Positions 24,276 to 32,891 are shown, counted from the first letter of the stretch. The stretch is DNA of 64,000 bases from Clostridiales bacterium (GCA_015056255.1 SVGP01000011.1:23679-87678), one strand, 5' to 3'. A program made the numbers and translations. Notes: generated from the sequence alone by a model not told the origin.

Positions 24276-24310
24276 GTTCGTTTCCTCCTTGTGTTTATCG
24301 GTATAATTTA

Positions 24311-24338
24311 AGTATACTTTTAACAAAAGGAAAGTCAA
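24311..24338 (-). promoter_or_regulatory. Promoter of the maltodextrin operon
   Basis: Minus strand TTGACT (24333-24338), 16-nt spacer, TATACT (24311-24316), about 35 nt upstream of the CBM26 gene. The palindrome AAGTATACTT covers the -10 element. Confidence 0.75.
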
Positions 24339-24348
24339 CACGCAAAAA

Positions 24349-24362
24349 GGAAATCGGTTTCC
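24349..24362. promoter_or_regulatory. Candidate LacI-family operator
   Basis: Near-palindrome GGAAATCGGTTTCC, 10 bp upstream of the -35 element of the maltodextrin operon. It has the AT-rich half-sites and central CG of LacI/GalR/CcpA operators. Binding by the operon's own regulator is inferred. Confidence 0.5.
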
Positions 24363-24460
24363 ATGAAAAAAGTGAGTTTGGAACTGGCTTTTTTACGATT
24401 TTATATTTTTTGTTTCCATGTATTTCTATAAGGCGTATAAACACATCCGAAAGATAAAAT

Positions 24461-24541
24461 GCGCGGGCGATCAATGATCGCCCCTACTTTTTGTGATTGT
24501 ATTATAGCAATCCTGTAGGGGCGGTCATTGACCGCCCGCGC
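24461..24541. repeat. Intergenic inverted repeat, family B (copy 2)
   Basis: Arms GCGCGGGCGATCAATGATCG... (24461-24487) and GTAGGGGCGGTCATTGACCG... (24515-24541) are almost perfect reverse complements. The arms and part of the AT-rich core match the copy at 10124-10204. It lies directly downstream of the GH20 gene and could end its transcript. Confidence 0.8.
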
Positions 24542-24560
24542 TTCTTTTATTGCTTGGGTT

Positions 24561-26333
24561 TTACACAAGGTTCAGAATCTCTTCTTTTCTGCCCTTTAAG
24601 TGCACCATAAACTTTTCGATGCCCTTTGCGTAGTTTCTGTAGTTCCAAAGCTCCTCGTATTCATCGATGGCAAGGTCGAGCATTTTCACAAGCGCGTCGG
24701 CCTTTTCCTTCGTGATTTCGGGATTGAGCTTTACTTTGCACACTTCGCTTCCAAGCTCGATTAAAAGCGCGGTAAAGCGGATTTCCCTCTTCATGCGCTC
24801 GTCAAAGTCGATTTTTTCGATGTCAGCCATGACGCGGCTGACGTAATCGGTGACGTTGTCAAAGTAGAAGTCGTCGCCCGAATCCTTAAGATCGAAAAGG
24901 TGCGCGTATTTGGTTTGGTTCATGGGCATGGACAGCTGCTTTGCGCACATGGTGCAAACGTGCACGCGCTCGGGCTCCAGAAGGTAATAGTTCGCCATTC
25001 TGTACATGAGGCGGGATACCTTTTTGCCTTCAAAAGCATATTCGTCCACAAAGTCCTCAGAAGCGCGAATAAACTCGGCCTTAAAACTTTCGCCGTCCTG
25101 CATCTTTCCGATGTTCCAACCATACTGGCCGTTTAATGCGCAGGGCACCATGCTCCATACGCCGAACTGCGGATGCCCGTTGTCGCCCCAATCGGTCAGA
25201 AGGAGTCCCTCCGCGCCGTATTCCACAGCAAGCTCCGCGCAGGTTCTAATATTGAAGGTGGTTACATCCATTCTGCTTGTGAAGGAGCCGTGGGTGTTGC
25301 AGGAGGGGCAGACGTAGTAGCGAACGCCCGCGTTTTTGTAGGCGATGCAGTGGTCGGTCATGCGCTGGGACTGAATGAGCTCATAGCCCCATTCAAGCGC
25401 GATGGCGTCCTTGGGCACCATGTGGTAGCTCTGGGGATAGTTGTAGATCATATCCGCCCAGAACATAACCTTTTTTCCATAGGTGGACGTGATGTGGTCA
25501 TTCAGCTTATTAAGCCACTCCATGAACACAACATCCTCGCCCTTTTCCCTGCAGTATTCCTCGATCTGGAATTTACCAAGGCCGTAGGCTTCGTCAAGGC
25601 CGATGTTTACATAATCGCTTGAGAAGTTGGGCAGAAGCGATGCATAGAGGTTCTTCATGAACTCAAAGCTCTCGGGCAGGATGGGGTTCAAAGTGGAAGG
25701 CGTCTCGTCCGCTTCGAACAGGCCCAGATGGTGGAAATCCGGCTTTTTGAGCCAGGTATACATGTGACCGAAGGAATTCTGGTTGGGCACAAGGTCCATG
25801 AAGCGATCGCGGCAATATTTATCCAATTCCCGGATATCCTCGGGCGTCAGGCAGTCAAAATCCGCCGTCTCTTTGGGATAGGCGGCGTATTTGAAGCAGT
25901 CGCCCTCCATGTACAGCTGAAATTCGTTGTATTTAAGGCTCACGAGGAAATCGATCATCGTTTTGATGGTCTCGACTTTCGGCATGCGGCCGCGGCTGAT
26001 ATCCAGCATGTAGCCGCGACGCTTGATGTCGGGTTTATCGACGATTTTCGTATACTGCACCTTTCCCCTGCCGCGCTTAGCCAACTGCAGAAGCGAAGTT
26101 GCCGCTCGGAACAGGCCTTCTTCCGTGGTATATTCAATCAAAATCCCGTTTTCGTCTATGCTCAGACGGTATTCCTCCTGAGTTAGACCCTCGATTTTCC
26201 GGATGGTAACGCCCTCATAGCCCGTCTGGATTTCGCGGTAGAACATAACTACGTCGTAATCCTTCAGGCACTTTTTCATCTGATAAAAGCCGTCCAGCAT
26301 TTCAATTTGTCTCGGCAGCGGAAACAGCATCAT
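24561..26333 (-). CDS. Glycoside hydrolase family 20-like beta-N-acetylhexosaminidase
   Basis: Predicted cytoplasmic exo-hexosaminidase of about 590 residues. An N-terminal GH20b-like alpha/beta domain (1-115) leads into the TIM barrel starting at DIKRRGYMLDISRGRMPKVE. The paired acid residues typical of the family lie in YVNIGLDEAYGLGK (Asp-Glu). The conserved LLTDWGDNGHP and a C-terminal helical region follow. No signal peptide, so it acts on imported glycans. The longer frame starts with TTG; I chose the ATG at 26333, 8 nt after GGAGG. It lies 66 nt downstream of a UroD-like gene in the PHP-GH63-UroD-GH20 operon. Confidence 0.82.
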   Translation of the reverse strand: MMLFPLPRQIEMLDGFYQMKKCLKDYDVVMFYREIQTGYEGVTIRKIEGLTQEEYRLSIDENGILIEYTTEEGLFRAATSLLQLAKRGRGKVQYTKIVDKPDIKRRGYMLDISRGRMPKVETIKTMIDFLVSLKYNEFQLYMEGDCFKYAAYPKETADFDCLTPEDIRELDKYCRDRFMDLVPNQNSFGHMYTWLKKPDFHHLGLFEADETPSTLNPILPESFEFMKNLYASLLPNFSSDYVNIGLDEAYGLGKFQIEEYCREKGEDVVFMEWLNKLNDHITSTYGKKVMFWADMIYNYPQSYHMVPKDAIALEWGYELIQSQRMTDHCIAYKNAGVRYYVCPSCNTHGSFTSRMDVTTFNIRTCAELAVEYGAEGLLLTDWGDNGHPQFGVWSMVPCALNGQYGWNIGKMQDGESFKAEFIRASEDFVDEYAFEGKKVSRLMYRMANYYLLEPERVHVCTMCAKQLSMPMNQTKYAHLFDLKDSGDDFYFDNVTDYVSRVMADIEKIDFDERMKREIRFTALLIELGSEVCKVKLNPEITKEKADALVKMLDLAIDEYEELWNYRNYAKGIEKFMVHLKGRKEEILNLV

Positions 26334-26399
26334 ATATCTTTCCTCCAAACCAAATGTAGTATGTAAAGTATATCACTTACAGATGCGTTTTTCAATCCT

Positions 26400-27620
26400 T
26401 TATTCCGTCACAAGGCGCATGGCGATTTCGGCCCATCTTTCAAGATTTTGGGGATTTCTGTGGATGCTTGAAATGTCCTTTAGCGTAAACTCGCAGGAAA
26501 TGCCGTTTCGCCTGCAGGCGTTAAGCGCGCGCCTGATTTCATTTTCAATCGCGCTTTCGTCAAGCGTTTCGGTCGCCACAAACGCAGGATTCGGCTTGTA
26601 GGCAAGCACATAATCACTTCCGAGCTTGTCTGCAGATTCGTCCACGTTCGCCCACGGCGTTATGGAAACCTTTCTAAGGTTGGGAAGCTTTTTGACAATA
26701 TCAATCTTTTTGTCAAGCGGCTCGCAGCAGCCGTAATACACAAGTCCGAAGCCCTCAAAAAAGCGCTTGGCATAATCGATTTCAAATTCCTGGGTCATGC
26801 GCGGAGAAACGGAAGCGAAAATCTGCGCGGCGCCTCTTCCCCACATGTTTTTGCGCGTGATCGATCCCGTCGTGTCCAGATCGTCTGCAAAGCCTACCGT
26901 GCAATGGATATACGGGCCGCACGCGTCCAGAAGATTCATTTTTTCGAGTCTGTCAAAGTGCTCCATGCGAACGGACAGAAGCTTTTCCATCAGCATATGC
27001 GTGTATTCCGGCCTGTCGATAAGATCCCACAGAAGATTTTCCGCACCCCTCCACATGGCGATATCGTCCCACGGCTCGTAAAAGCCCGCATAGGTTATTC
27101 CCGTCATGCGTACGGGCAAAATGCCGCTCAAAAGGTCGTTAAGCCTTTCCTCATCCCGCTTGTCCGCCGCCTCGTCCACCTCAATCGTCGGCGCATGCAG
27201 CTTATCAATGGATTCTTCGTCCGGCAATTGGTCTATGTAAGCGTGGGAAACGATGTTGTTGCCCTTATCGGCTGCCAGTATATTCTCGTGAACTTCAACG
27301 CCATAGGAGCCGACCTTGATGTGCCTTCCCCACGGAATATAGGGCGTTAAGATCATGTCGCAGGGAAAATGCTTCCAGCGGTAGAGCTGGTTTCTCAAAA
27401 ACCATTCGACTGCGCGCTCCATTTCGCCCGCGCACTGCATTTTCATTTCGTCTTCGCCTGACAGCTGATTCCACGGAATCTCATCTATCAGCACAACCGG
27501 ACGAATCATTTTTTTGCCGTTGACCGCTCGGAAAAGCTTTTCGTTTTCCTTATTTTTCGGATCGTTGGCATATTGCGCATATTCTGTTGCAAGGCTTCTG
27601 ATGATTTCGCGATCCGTCAT
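26400..27620 (-). CDS. Uroporphyrinogen decarboxylase-like (methyltransferase-superfamily) protein, paralogue 1
   Basis: TIM-barrel protein of 406 residues related to uroporphyrinogen decarboxylase and the MtaA/MtbA methyltransferases. It is closely similar in layout to the product at 41247-42476: IDEIPWNQL near the start, a long helical insert, VYYGCCEPLDKKIDIVKKLP and AYKPNPAF near the C-terminus. Classical HemE residues and the corrinoid-partner zinc motif are not evident. No corrinoid protein is nearby. The stop overlaps none of its neighbours, but the start overlaps the stop of the GH63-like gene by 4 nt. Its function is unknown; repeated association with glycosidases suggests a role in glycan catabolism. 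Confidence 0.75.
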   Translation of the reverse strand: MTDREIIRSLATEYAQYANDPKNKENEKLFRAVNGKKMIRPVVLIDEIPWNQLSGEDEMKMQCAGEMERAVEWFLRNQLYRWKHFPCDMILTPYIPWGRHIKVGSYGVEVHENILAADKGNNIVSHAYIDQLPDEESIDKLHAPTIEVDEAADKRDEERLNDLLSGILPVRMTGITYAGFYEPWDDIAMWRGAENLLWDLIDRPEYTHMLMEKLLSVRMEHFDRLEKMNLLDACGPYIHCTVGFADDLDTTGSITRKNMWGRGAAQIFASVSPRMTQEFEIDYAKRFFEGFGLVYYGCCEPLDKKIDIVKKLPNLRKVSITPWANVDESADKLGSDYVLAYKPNPAFVATETLDESAIENEIRRALNACRRNGISCEFTLKDISSIHRNPQNLERWAEIAMRLVTE

Positions 27621-29479
27621 GCGTTTTCCCCTCCCATGTTTTCACCGAAAGAAGGCACAAAGCCGTCTTCAATCAGCGCAATCATGCACAAAAGTGCGCC
27701 CCAGTGATAAAATTTGTCGCTGTTTTTACTGTCGCAGCCCTCTCCTGTGATGCTGTTGTAATTTTCGTGAACATGTTTGTGTCTGGTCCATTCCTGCATG
27801 AATATATGTTTTGATTTTTGGGCGAGATCTCGCCTTTCCCTGGTCATTAAACGTTTTGTAAACGCCAGATATACAAGAAAATTGAGCGGCGCCCAAACGC
27901 GGCCGCGCCAGTATTCCTGATCATAATACGCCGGATCGTTTCTTGCAATCGACGGAAGCATCCACTCTCCATAGAATTCCTCTGGATTGAAATAATGCTC
28001 TTTTGAAATCCGCTCTATTCGCTCAGACGACACCCTGGAGGAAAACAGCGCATAAAAGTTGGTGGGCGATATGCGCCTTGAAAATTCGCCCGTATCACTT
28101 CTTCTATTGTAATAGAAGCCGTTCGTTTCATCCCACAGGCTTTCAAGACCGCTTTCCGCCTTCATAAGGCGCTTCGTAAGTTCTTTTTCGTCCTCATCTT
28201 TTTTCAAAAGGCAGGCAAACTCTTTCAGCGTTTCGGTATCCAGTATGTAAAGGCCGGTAAGCCCCACGTCCTCAAGCATCATCCTATGCGTTTGGGGATC
28301 AAAGGGCATGTCGTCATACATCGGCGAATTGTCCAGCCCGCTTTCAAGCGCCGCGCCAAAGCGCTCGTTTACGCCCGTTATCTCCCAGTGATTGCCGTAC
28401 AGAACCGGAATGGGATTGCTGCCCCAGGATAGCGTTCCATTTTCGTTCATGCGGTTTTCATAAAACCATGTGTTCCAGTTCAGAAGCGCCTGATAGGTAT
28501 CCTCAATTAGAGACATATCCTTCAGAACGCGACAGGCTTCCTTGATCATCGCGCTTCCAACCGGCGGCTGAGACCTGTCCGCGCTCACCTGACCCGTTCC
28601 GTAAGCGAAGTTTGGCACAAAGCCTTCCTTCGTCCGCTCGTTTAAAATTTCTTTTAAATTGCTGACAGCGATCTCCTTCGAGCCTAAGCTCGCCATAAAT
28701 CCGGCAAAGAAATTATCCCAGCAAAAAAGCACGTATCCGCCGGAGGTAATGCTCCAAAGGCGGCTGACGGGAGAGATTACGCGATCATTCTTCGCGTCAT
28801 AGATCGTGTCCCACGCCATTGCGCATTCCATCGCAGCATAGAATTCCGTATCTTCTCCAAAGCGGATGTGCGACAGAAGGAGCGCTTCCCTCTTTTGGGC
28901 AACAAACGCTGTAGCCTTCTCCAAAGTCATGCTGCATCCCGAGAAAAACGCCACGGCCTTATCCAGTCGCACGGATAAATACGCCGCCTGAACAGGGATG
29001 TTCGCATCCGTCATTTCTTCGCCCGTCGTACAAAACCGGATTTCGTTTTCGCTGTTTTTTCCGATGAGCGCACCGTTTTCTTTATAGACATAGCCGCTTT
29101 TTCCCCAAAGGTAGCCGCCCTCCAACACGCACATGGCAGAACGCTCCTGTTGCTTAAGGGGCGTGATCAGAAGCACAAAACGCTCCTCATCCTGTGCGGA
29201 TTCCACCCTGATTTCCATGCCGCACCATGAAACGGTCATTTCCGTATAGCTTGCGTCGTATGCGTGCAGACCGGGAAAGGCTGTTTCCGCTGGCATGCGC
29301 CCGGTCTCTCCGGGGAATCTGCCGATCAGCGTTTCCTTCAGATAATGCCCGCACGAATATTCCTTGAAGGCGACGTTTACCGAAAAACCGTCAGGCATAT
29401 GCACATGAGACAAAACGCTTCTCACATTCCACGTCTGAAAACCCTTCATGAACGCCTTTTTCATCTGGTCGTATTTCAT
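27617..29479 (-). CDS. GH63/MGH1-like alpha-glycosidase (six-hairpin family)
   Basis: Predicted cytoplasmic glycoside hydrolase of 620 residues. A beta-sandwich N-terminal domain (about 1-205) precedes an (alpha/alpha)6 barrel. Barrel landmarks of the GH63/mannosylglycerate-hydrolase group are CWDNFFAGFMASLGSKEIA (catalytic Asp region), NFAYGTGQVSADRSQPPVG and YWRGRVWAPLNFLVY near the end. The substrate is an alpha-linked glucoside or mannoside but cannot be fixed further. It follows the PHP-domain gene by 18 nt and overlaps the UroD-like gene by 4 nt. RBS GGAGG. Confidence 0.8.
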   Translation of the reverse strand: MKYDQMKKAFMKGFQTWNVRSVLSHVHMPDGFSVNVAFKEYSCGHYLKETLIGRFPGETGRMPAETAFPGLHAYDASYTEMTVSWCGMEIRVESAQDEERFVLLITPLKQQERSAMCVLEGGYLWGKSGYVYKENGALIGKNSENEIRFCTTGEEMTDANIPVQAAYLSVRLDKAVAFFSGCSMTLEKATAFVAQKREALLLSHIRFGEDTEFYAAMECAMAWDTIYDAKNDRVISPVSRLWSITSGGYVLFCWDNFFAGFMASLGSKEIAVSNLKEILNERTKEGFVPNFAYGTGQVSADRSQPPVGSAMIKEACRVLKDMSLIEDTYQALLNWNTWFYENRMNENGTLSWGSNPIPVLYGNHWEITGVNERFGAALESGLDNSPMYDDMPFDPQTHRMMLEDVGLTGLYILDTETLKEFACLLKKDEDEKELTKRLMKAESGLESLWDETNGFYYNRRSDTGEFSRRISPTNFYALFSSRVSSERIERISKEHYFNPEEFYGEWMLPSIARNDPAYYDQEYWRGRVWAPLNFLVYLAFTKRLMTRERRDLAQKSKHIFMQEWTRHKHVHENYNSITGEGCDSKNSDKFYHWGALLCMIALIEDGFVPSFGENMGGENA

Positions 29480-29497
29480 ACCGTTTCCTCCAATCGG

Positions 29498-30340
29498 TCA
29501 ACTTTGCGCGAGCAGACCTTCGTAAAACGAATACGGCACAAAAAGCTTGCCCATACCCACGCCCAGATGAATATGCGGCTTGTTGCCCCCGTGGTCGTCG
29601 CTTCCGCCGCTTTCAAGAAGGCCGAAACGCTTTGCCGTCCGGGAAGCAAGTTCCGAAACCGCCTCGGAATATGTAGAATACCGTGTTTCCATGGCCATCA
29701 GGCCGTTTGGAACCGCCAGACGCAAAAACCCTTCCGCTTCTGCCTCATGAAACGTCAGATACGGATGCGCAAGCACAGATACTGCGTGAATCGAATTTAA
29801 AAATACAATCGCTTCCATGGAATCAATGCGCTTGGGCGGCGCGTAATAGCCGCCGTTTTCGTGAAGAAGCGTCTTAAAAGCGCTCTTGATATCCGTTATA
29901 TATCCCTTTTTCAAAAGCTCTGCAGCCACCACGGCGCGGTTGATCTGCCCGGCATGGGATTGGCGGATTTCATCATAGTCAATTTTATAGCCATCTTTAG
30001 AAAGCGCATGAACGAGCTTTTTCGTGCTTTCGGTTTTGCGCTCGTTGGCTGCTTCCAAAAACGCGTCTATCTGTGAAAAACAGTCTTCCTTCAAAAACAA
30101 ACCGACAATGTGTATGTCTTTATCCATATAGTCGGTTGAAATCTCAACGCCATTTACGCATTCAATGCTTTTTCCATGGGCGGCGTCTTTGAAACCCTTT
30201 AATCCCTTCACCGTGTTGTGGTCGGTGAGCGCAACGGCGGAAAGGCCAATCCGGACGGCTTCGTCAACAATCTCTTCAGGCGTTTTGGTTCCGTCTGAAA
30301 ATGTGGAATGCGTATGAAGATCGCACATTTTTTCCTGCAT
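29498..30340 (-). CDS. PHP-domain phosphoesterase (YciV/RNase AM-type)
   Basis: Metal-dependent phosphatase of 280 residues. The four PHP motifs are clear: DLHTHSTFSDGTKTPEE at the N-terminus, ALTDHNTV, a middle HPYLTF histidine, and SGGSDDHGG near the C-terminus. The closest group includes 3',5'-nucleoside bisphosphate phosphatases. The start at 30340 has AGGTG 6 nt upstream; the alternative GTG at 30349 overlaps that site. It is the first gene of the operon and has its own promoter at 30371-30399. Its divergent neighbour is a pair of NrnA-like enzymes, which act on the same nucleotide class. Confidence 0.88.
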   Translation of the reverse strand: MQEKMCDLHTHSTFSDGTKTPEEIVDEAVRIGLSAVALTDHNTVKGLKGFKDAAHGKSIECVNGVEISTDYMDKDIHIVGLFLKEDCFSQIDAFLEAANERKTESTKKLVHALSKDGYKIDYDEIRQSHAGQINRAVVAAELLKKGYITDIKSAFKTLLHENGGYYAPPKRIDSMEAIVFLNSIHAVSVLAHPYLTFHEAEAEGFLRLAVPNGLMAMETRYSTYSEAVSELASRTAKRFGLLESGGSDDHGGNKPHIHLGVGMGKLFVPYSFYEGLLAQS

Positions 30341-30370
30341 AATTATCACCTGCTTTGAATCTATGTATCC

Positions 30371-30399
30371 AGTATACCAGATTCATACCATGCCTGCAA
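30371..30399 (-). promoter_or_regulatory. Promoter of the PHP-GH63-UroD-GH20 operon
   Basis: Minus strand TTGCAG (30394-30399), 17-nt spacer, TATACT (30371-30376), about 30 nt before the PHP-domain gene. Confidence 0.7.
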
Positions 30400-30444
30400 C
30401 CGAATCCGCCTGAAAAAGAAAACAATTCGCCGGCGCGCTTTCGG

Positions 30445-30473
30445 TTTACGTTTATGCGCATTTGTGGTATAAT
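30445..30473 (+). promoter_or_regulatory. Promoter of the tandem DHH phosphoesterase genes
   Basis: TTTACG (30445-30450), 17-nt spacer, perfect TATAAT (30468-30473), 41 nt before the first start codon. Confidence 0.65.
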
Positions 30474-30514
30474 AGCTGGACAAAAGATTGTTTTGAATTA
30501 AAGAGGTACATATC

Positions 30515-31465
30515 ATGCATTCATTCCGCTCGATTTTAGATGCAATCCGCCATTACGATACCATCATCATCCACCGCCACAAGTCGCCCGACGGCGACGC
30601 GCTGGGCAGCCAGATCGGGCTTAAGCATCTGATAATTGAAAACTTTCCCGAAAAAACCGTATACATGGTCGGCGACGCAGCCGGCAGATACAGTTTTATG
30701 AAAGACAGCATAATGGACGAAATATCGGACGAGGTTTTTAAAGGCGCGCTTTGCATTCTGTTGGATTCGTCCGCAAAGCACCTGCTTTCCGACGACCGCT
30801 ACGCGCTTTCCAGATTCACCATAAGGATCGACCACCACCTGTTTGTGGAAAAAATCGCCGAAATGGAATATGTGGACAGCACAAGCGAAAGCTGCGCGGG
30901 TTTAATTGCGCAAATGGCCATGGACAATGGCCTCGCCGTGAGCGAAACCGCCGCAGCCGCGCTCTATACCGGTATGGCAACCGACTCCGGGCGATTCCGC
31001 TATGACTCCACAAGCGGCAACACCATGCGAAGAGCTGCGTTCCTTCTGGATCAGAAAATCGATATTTCTGAAATCTACAGAAATCTATATGCTTCCGACT
31101 TTGAACAGCTGCTTCTGCGCGCAAAATACACCCTCAAAATCAAGTTCACCGAAAACAGGGTCGCCTATATCGTGACCACAAAGGAAGAGCTTAAAGAAAG
31201 CGGCGCGGACATTTTTGCCATTTCGCGCGGCATGGTAGGTATCATGAGCGATATCCGGGGCGTTGACGTCTGGGTCAATTTCACCGAGACTGAAAACGGC
31301 GTTCTGTGCGAGCTTCGAAGCGACAAATACAACATCAACCCCATCGCTGTTAAATACGGCGGCGGAGGGCATAAAAAAGCCAGCGGCGCGACGGTTAAAA
31401 ACCTTCACGAAGCCATGAACATGCTTCATGATCTCGACGCGCTTTCAGGAGGACAAACCGAATGA
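30515..31465 (+). CDS. DHH/DHHA1 phosphoesterase, NrnA-like, copy 1
   Basis: Predicted manganese-dependent exonuclease/phosphatase of 316 residues, acting on short oligonucleotides (nanoRNase) or 3'-phosphoadenosine-5'-phosphate. The family motifs are complete: HRHKSPDGDALGS, DSSAKH, RIDHHLF (the DHH motif) and the DHHA1 C-terminal substrate loop GGGGHKKASGAT. It overlaps the second copy by 4 nt. Its promoter is at 30445-30473. The divergent PHP phosphatase gene, encoding a functionally related enzyme, starts about 170 nt away. Confidence 0.92.
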   Translation: MHSFRSILDAIRHYDTIIIHRHKSPDGDALGSQIGLKHLIIENFPEKTVYMVGDAAGRYSFMKDSIMDEISDEVFKGALCILLDSSAKHLLSDDRYALSRFTIRIDHHLFVEKIAEMEYVDSTSESCAGLIAQMAMDNGLAVSETAAAALYTGMATDSGRFRYDSTSGNTMRRAAFLLDQKIDISEIYRNLYASDFEQLLLRAKYTLKIKFTENRVAYIVTTKEELKESGADIFAISRGMVGIMSDIRGVDVWVNFTETENGVLCELRSDKYNINPIAVKYGGGGHKKASGATVKNLHEAMNMLHDLDALSGGQTE

Positions 31466-32442
31466 TCAACACAGTTCTCTCTCAGATCTTTGAAGCCATT
31501 GAAAAAAGCCCCTCCGTCATGCTGTTTCGCCACAGAAGAATCGACGGCGACTGCGTCGGCGCGACGAAGGGACTGAAGGGCATCATTCATGCCACATGGC
31601 CCGAGAAAAAGGTTTATATCATCGACAATGAAAAAAGCGAATATCTGTCCTTCATGGGTGCAGACGATGAAGCGGTATCTGACGAGGTTTATAAAAACGC
31701 CCTCGGCATCGTGATCGATGTTGCAAACGCAGATCGAATCTCTAATCAAAAATATTCTCTCTGCTCCCCCATCATTAAGATCGACCATCACATCGACCGC
31801 GAAGCATTCGGCGATATCAACTGGGTCGAGGAGGACCGCTCTTCCGCCTGCGAAATGATCGCGCATTTCTATAGCGTTTTTCAAAACAAGCTCAAGATCA
31901 ACACCGAAGCCGCAACGTACATTTATACCGGCATGCTGACAGACTCCGGAAGGTTCCAGTATGAAGGCGTGACAGGAGACACCTTGCGCCTTGCAGGGCT
32001 CATGCTGGATCAGAAGATCGATATAGAGACCTTGAACGCACATCTTTATATGCGCGATTTTGATCAACTGAAATTCAAAGCATTCATTTATGAAAACATG
32101 TGTCAGACCCCGGGCGGCGTCGCGTATATTCACGTAACAAAAGAAATTCAGGCGCATTTCCACCTGAATTTCGAAAGCGCAAGCAACGCTATTTCAAGTC
32201 TTTCCGACATAAAAGGGATCCTCTGCTGGCTTGCGTTCATCGATGCGGAAGGCGGCGAAATCCGCGTACGCCTTCGTTCGCGCTTTGCGCATATCAACAC
32301 CATCGCCGAAAAATACCACGGCGGCGGCCACGCCTGCGCTAGCGGCGCAACGGTGTATTCGCTTGACGAAATGAAACAGCTGATTGACGATGCGGACAAG
32401 CACATTTCAGAGTATAAAAAAACGCATACCGGTTGGCTGTAA
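31462..32442 (+). CDS. DHH/DHHA1 phosphoesterase, NrnA-like, copy 2
   Basis: Second NrnA-like protein, 326 residues, encoded in tandem with the first and overlapping it (ATGA). All metal-binding motifs are kept: FRHRRIDGDCVGA, VIDVANAD, KIDHHIDRE and the C-terminal HGGGHACASGAT loop. Sequence identity between the copies looks moderate, so this is an old duplication and the two probably differ in substrate or form a heteromer. AGGAGG lies upstream inside the first gene. Strong terminator at 32449-32488. Confidence 0.92.
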   Translation: MINTVLSQIFEAIEKSPSVMLFRHRRIDGDCVGATKGLKGIIHATWPEKKVYIIDNEKSEYLSFMGADDEAVSDEVYKNALGIVIDVANADRISNQKYSLCSPIIKIDHHIDREAFGDINWVEEDRSSACEMIAHFYSVFQNKLKINTEAATYIYTGMLTDSGRFQYEGVTGDTLRLAGLMLDQKIDIETLNAHLYMRDFDQLKFKAFIYENMCQTPGGVAYIHVTKEIQAHFHLNFESASNAISSLSDIKGILCWLAFIDAEGGEIRVRLRSRFAHINTIAEKYHGGGHACASGATVYSLDEMKQLIDDADKHISEYKKTHTGWL

Positions 32443-32448
32443 AAACAC

Positions 32449-32488
32449 AAAACGGCTGTTTTGAAAGCTTATGCAAAACAGCCGTTTT
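32449..32488 (+). terminator. Terminator of the DHH gene pair
   Basis: AAAACGGCTGTTTTG (32449-32463) pairs with CAAAACAGCCGTTTT (32474-32488), ending in a T-run. Confidence 0.88.
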
Positions 32489-32504
32489 ATGTGTATTGAA
32501 TGGA

Positions 32505-32656
32505 TCAGACGCTGAATTTTTTCGGAATTCTACCATAGGCTGAAACCAAAATGACCATTCCCGCCGTGCATCCCAGCATAAGAAACGCAACAGATATTGC
32601 AAAAACAGGATGGCACATGCTAAGGAAACCGTGCCTATAATGATTTTCCGCGCCAT
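32505..32656 (-). pseudogene. Small one-segment membrane protein gene, apparently frameshifted
   Basis: A good RBS (AAAGGAG, 9 nt upstream) precedes the ATG at 32656, encoding MARKIIIGTVSLA. That frame then turns into non-membrane-like sequence. A different frame entered around 32610-32618 continues with a convincing hydrophobic helix (ISVAFLMLGCTAGMVILVSA), a basic tail and a stop at 32505. The two halves together would make a single-pass protein of about 48 residues. Either a small indel has broken the gene, or the 37-residue frame starting at 32618 is used alone. No family recognised. Confidence 0.4.
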
Positions 32657-32690
32657 ATCGCCCGACTCCTTTTAGACCGCTAATCGGGAA

Positions 32691-32891
32691 TTATGTAAAA
32701 ACCATTTCTTTGCACGCAGGGCACTCATATTTTTCCAATGAATTGTACGGTGCATAAAACGAATGGCCGCATTTGCAGGTAATATACGGATGCGGGTGGG
32801 CGTGCACACCGATAATCGCCTCTCCGCCGGATACGTTTTCCAGCTGCTTATCGCTCAGATTTTCATTCGCATTTATTTTCTTGTCCTGCAT
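32691..32891 (-). CDS. Small peptide with double-glycine leader and zinc-ribbon-like C-terminus
   Basis: A 66-residue product. Residues 1-23 look like a bacteriocin/peptide export leader (NENLSDKQLENVSGG, with Gly22-Gly23 as a cleavage site). The rest holds a histidine cluster (HAHPHP, 30-35) and four cysteines as C-x-C (39, 41) and C-x2-C (57, 60), resembling a zinc ribbon. The start at 32891 has AAGGAG upstream; the longer frame lacks one. No peptidase-ABC exporter or modification enzyme is in the window, so it may be processed in trans, or the leader may have another purpose. Promoter at 32975-33003. Confidence 0.7.
   Translation of the reverse strand: MQDKKINANENLSDKQLENVSGGEAIIGVHAHPHPYITCKCGHSFYAPYNSLEKYECPACKEMVFT

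Noticed and set aside
22956..24311. A 451-codon plus-strand frame opposite the CBM26 and binding-protein genes
   Set aside because: It is antisense to genes with signal peptides and repeats; the product has no plausible start or family.
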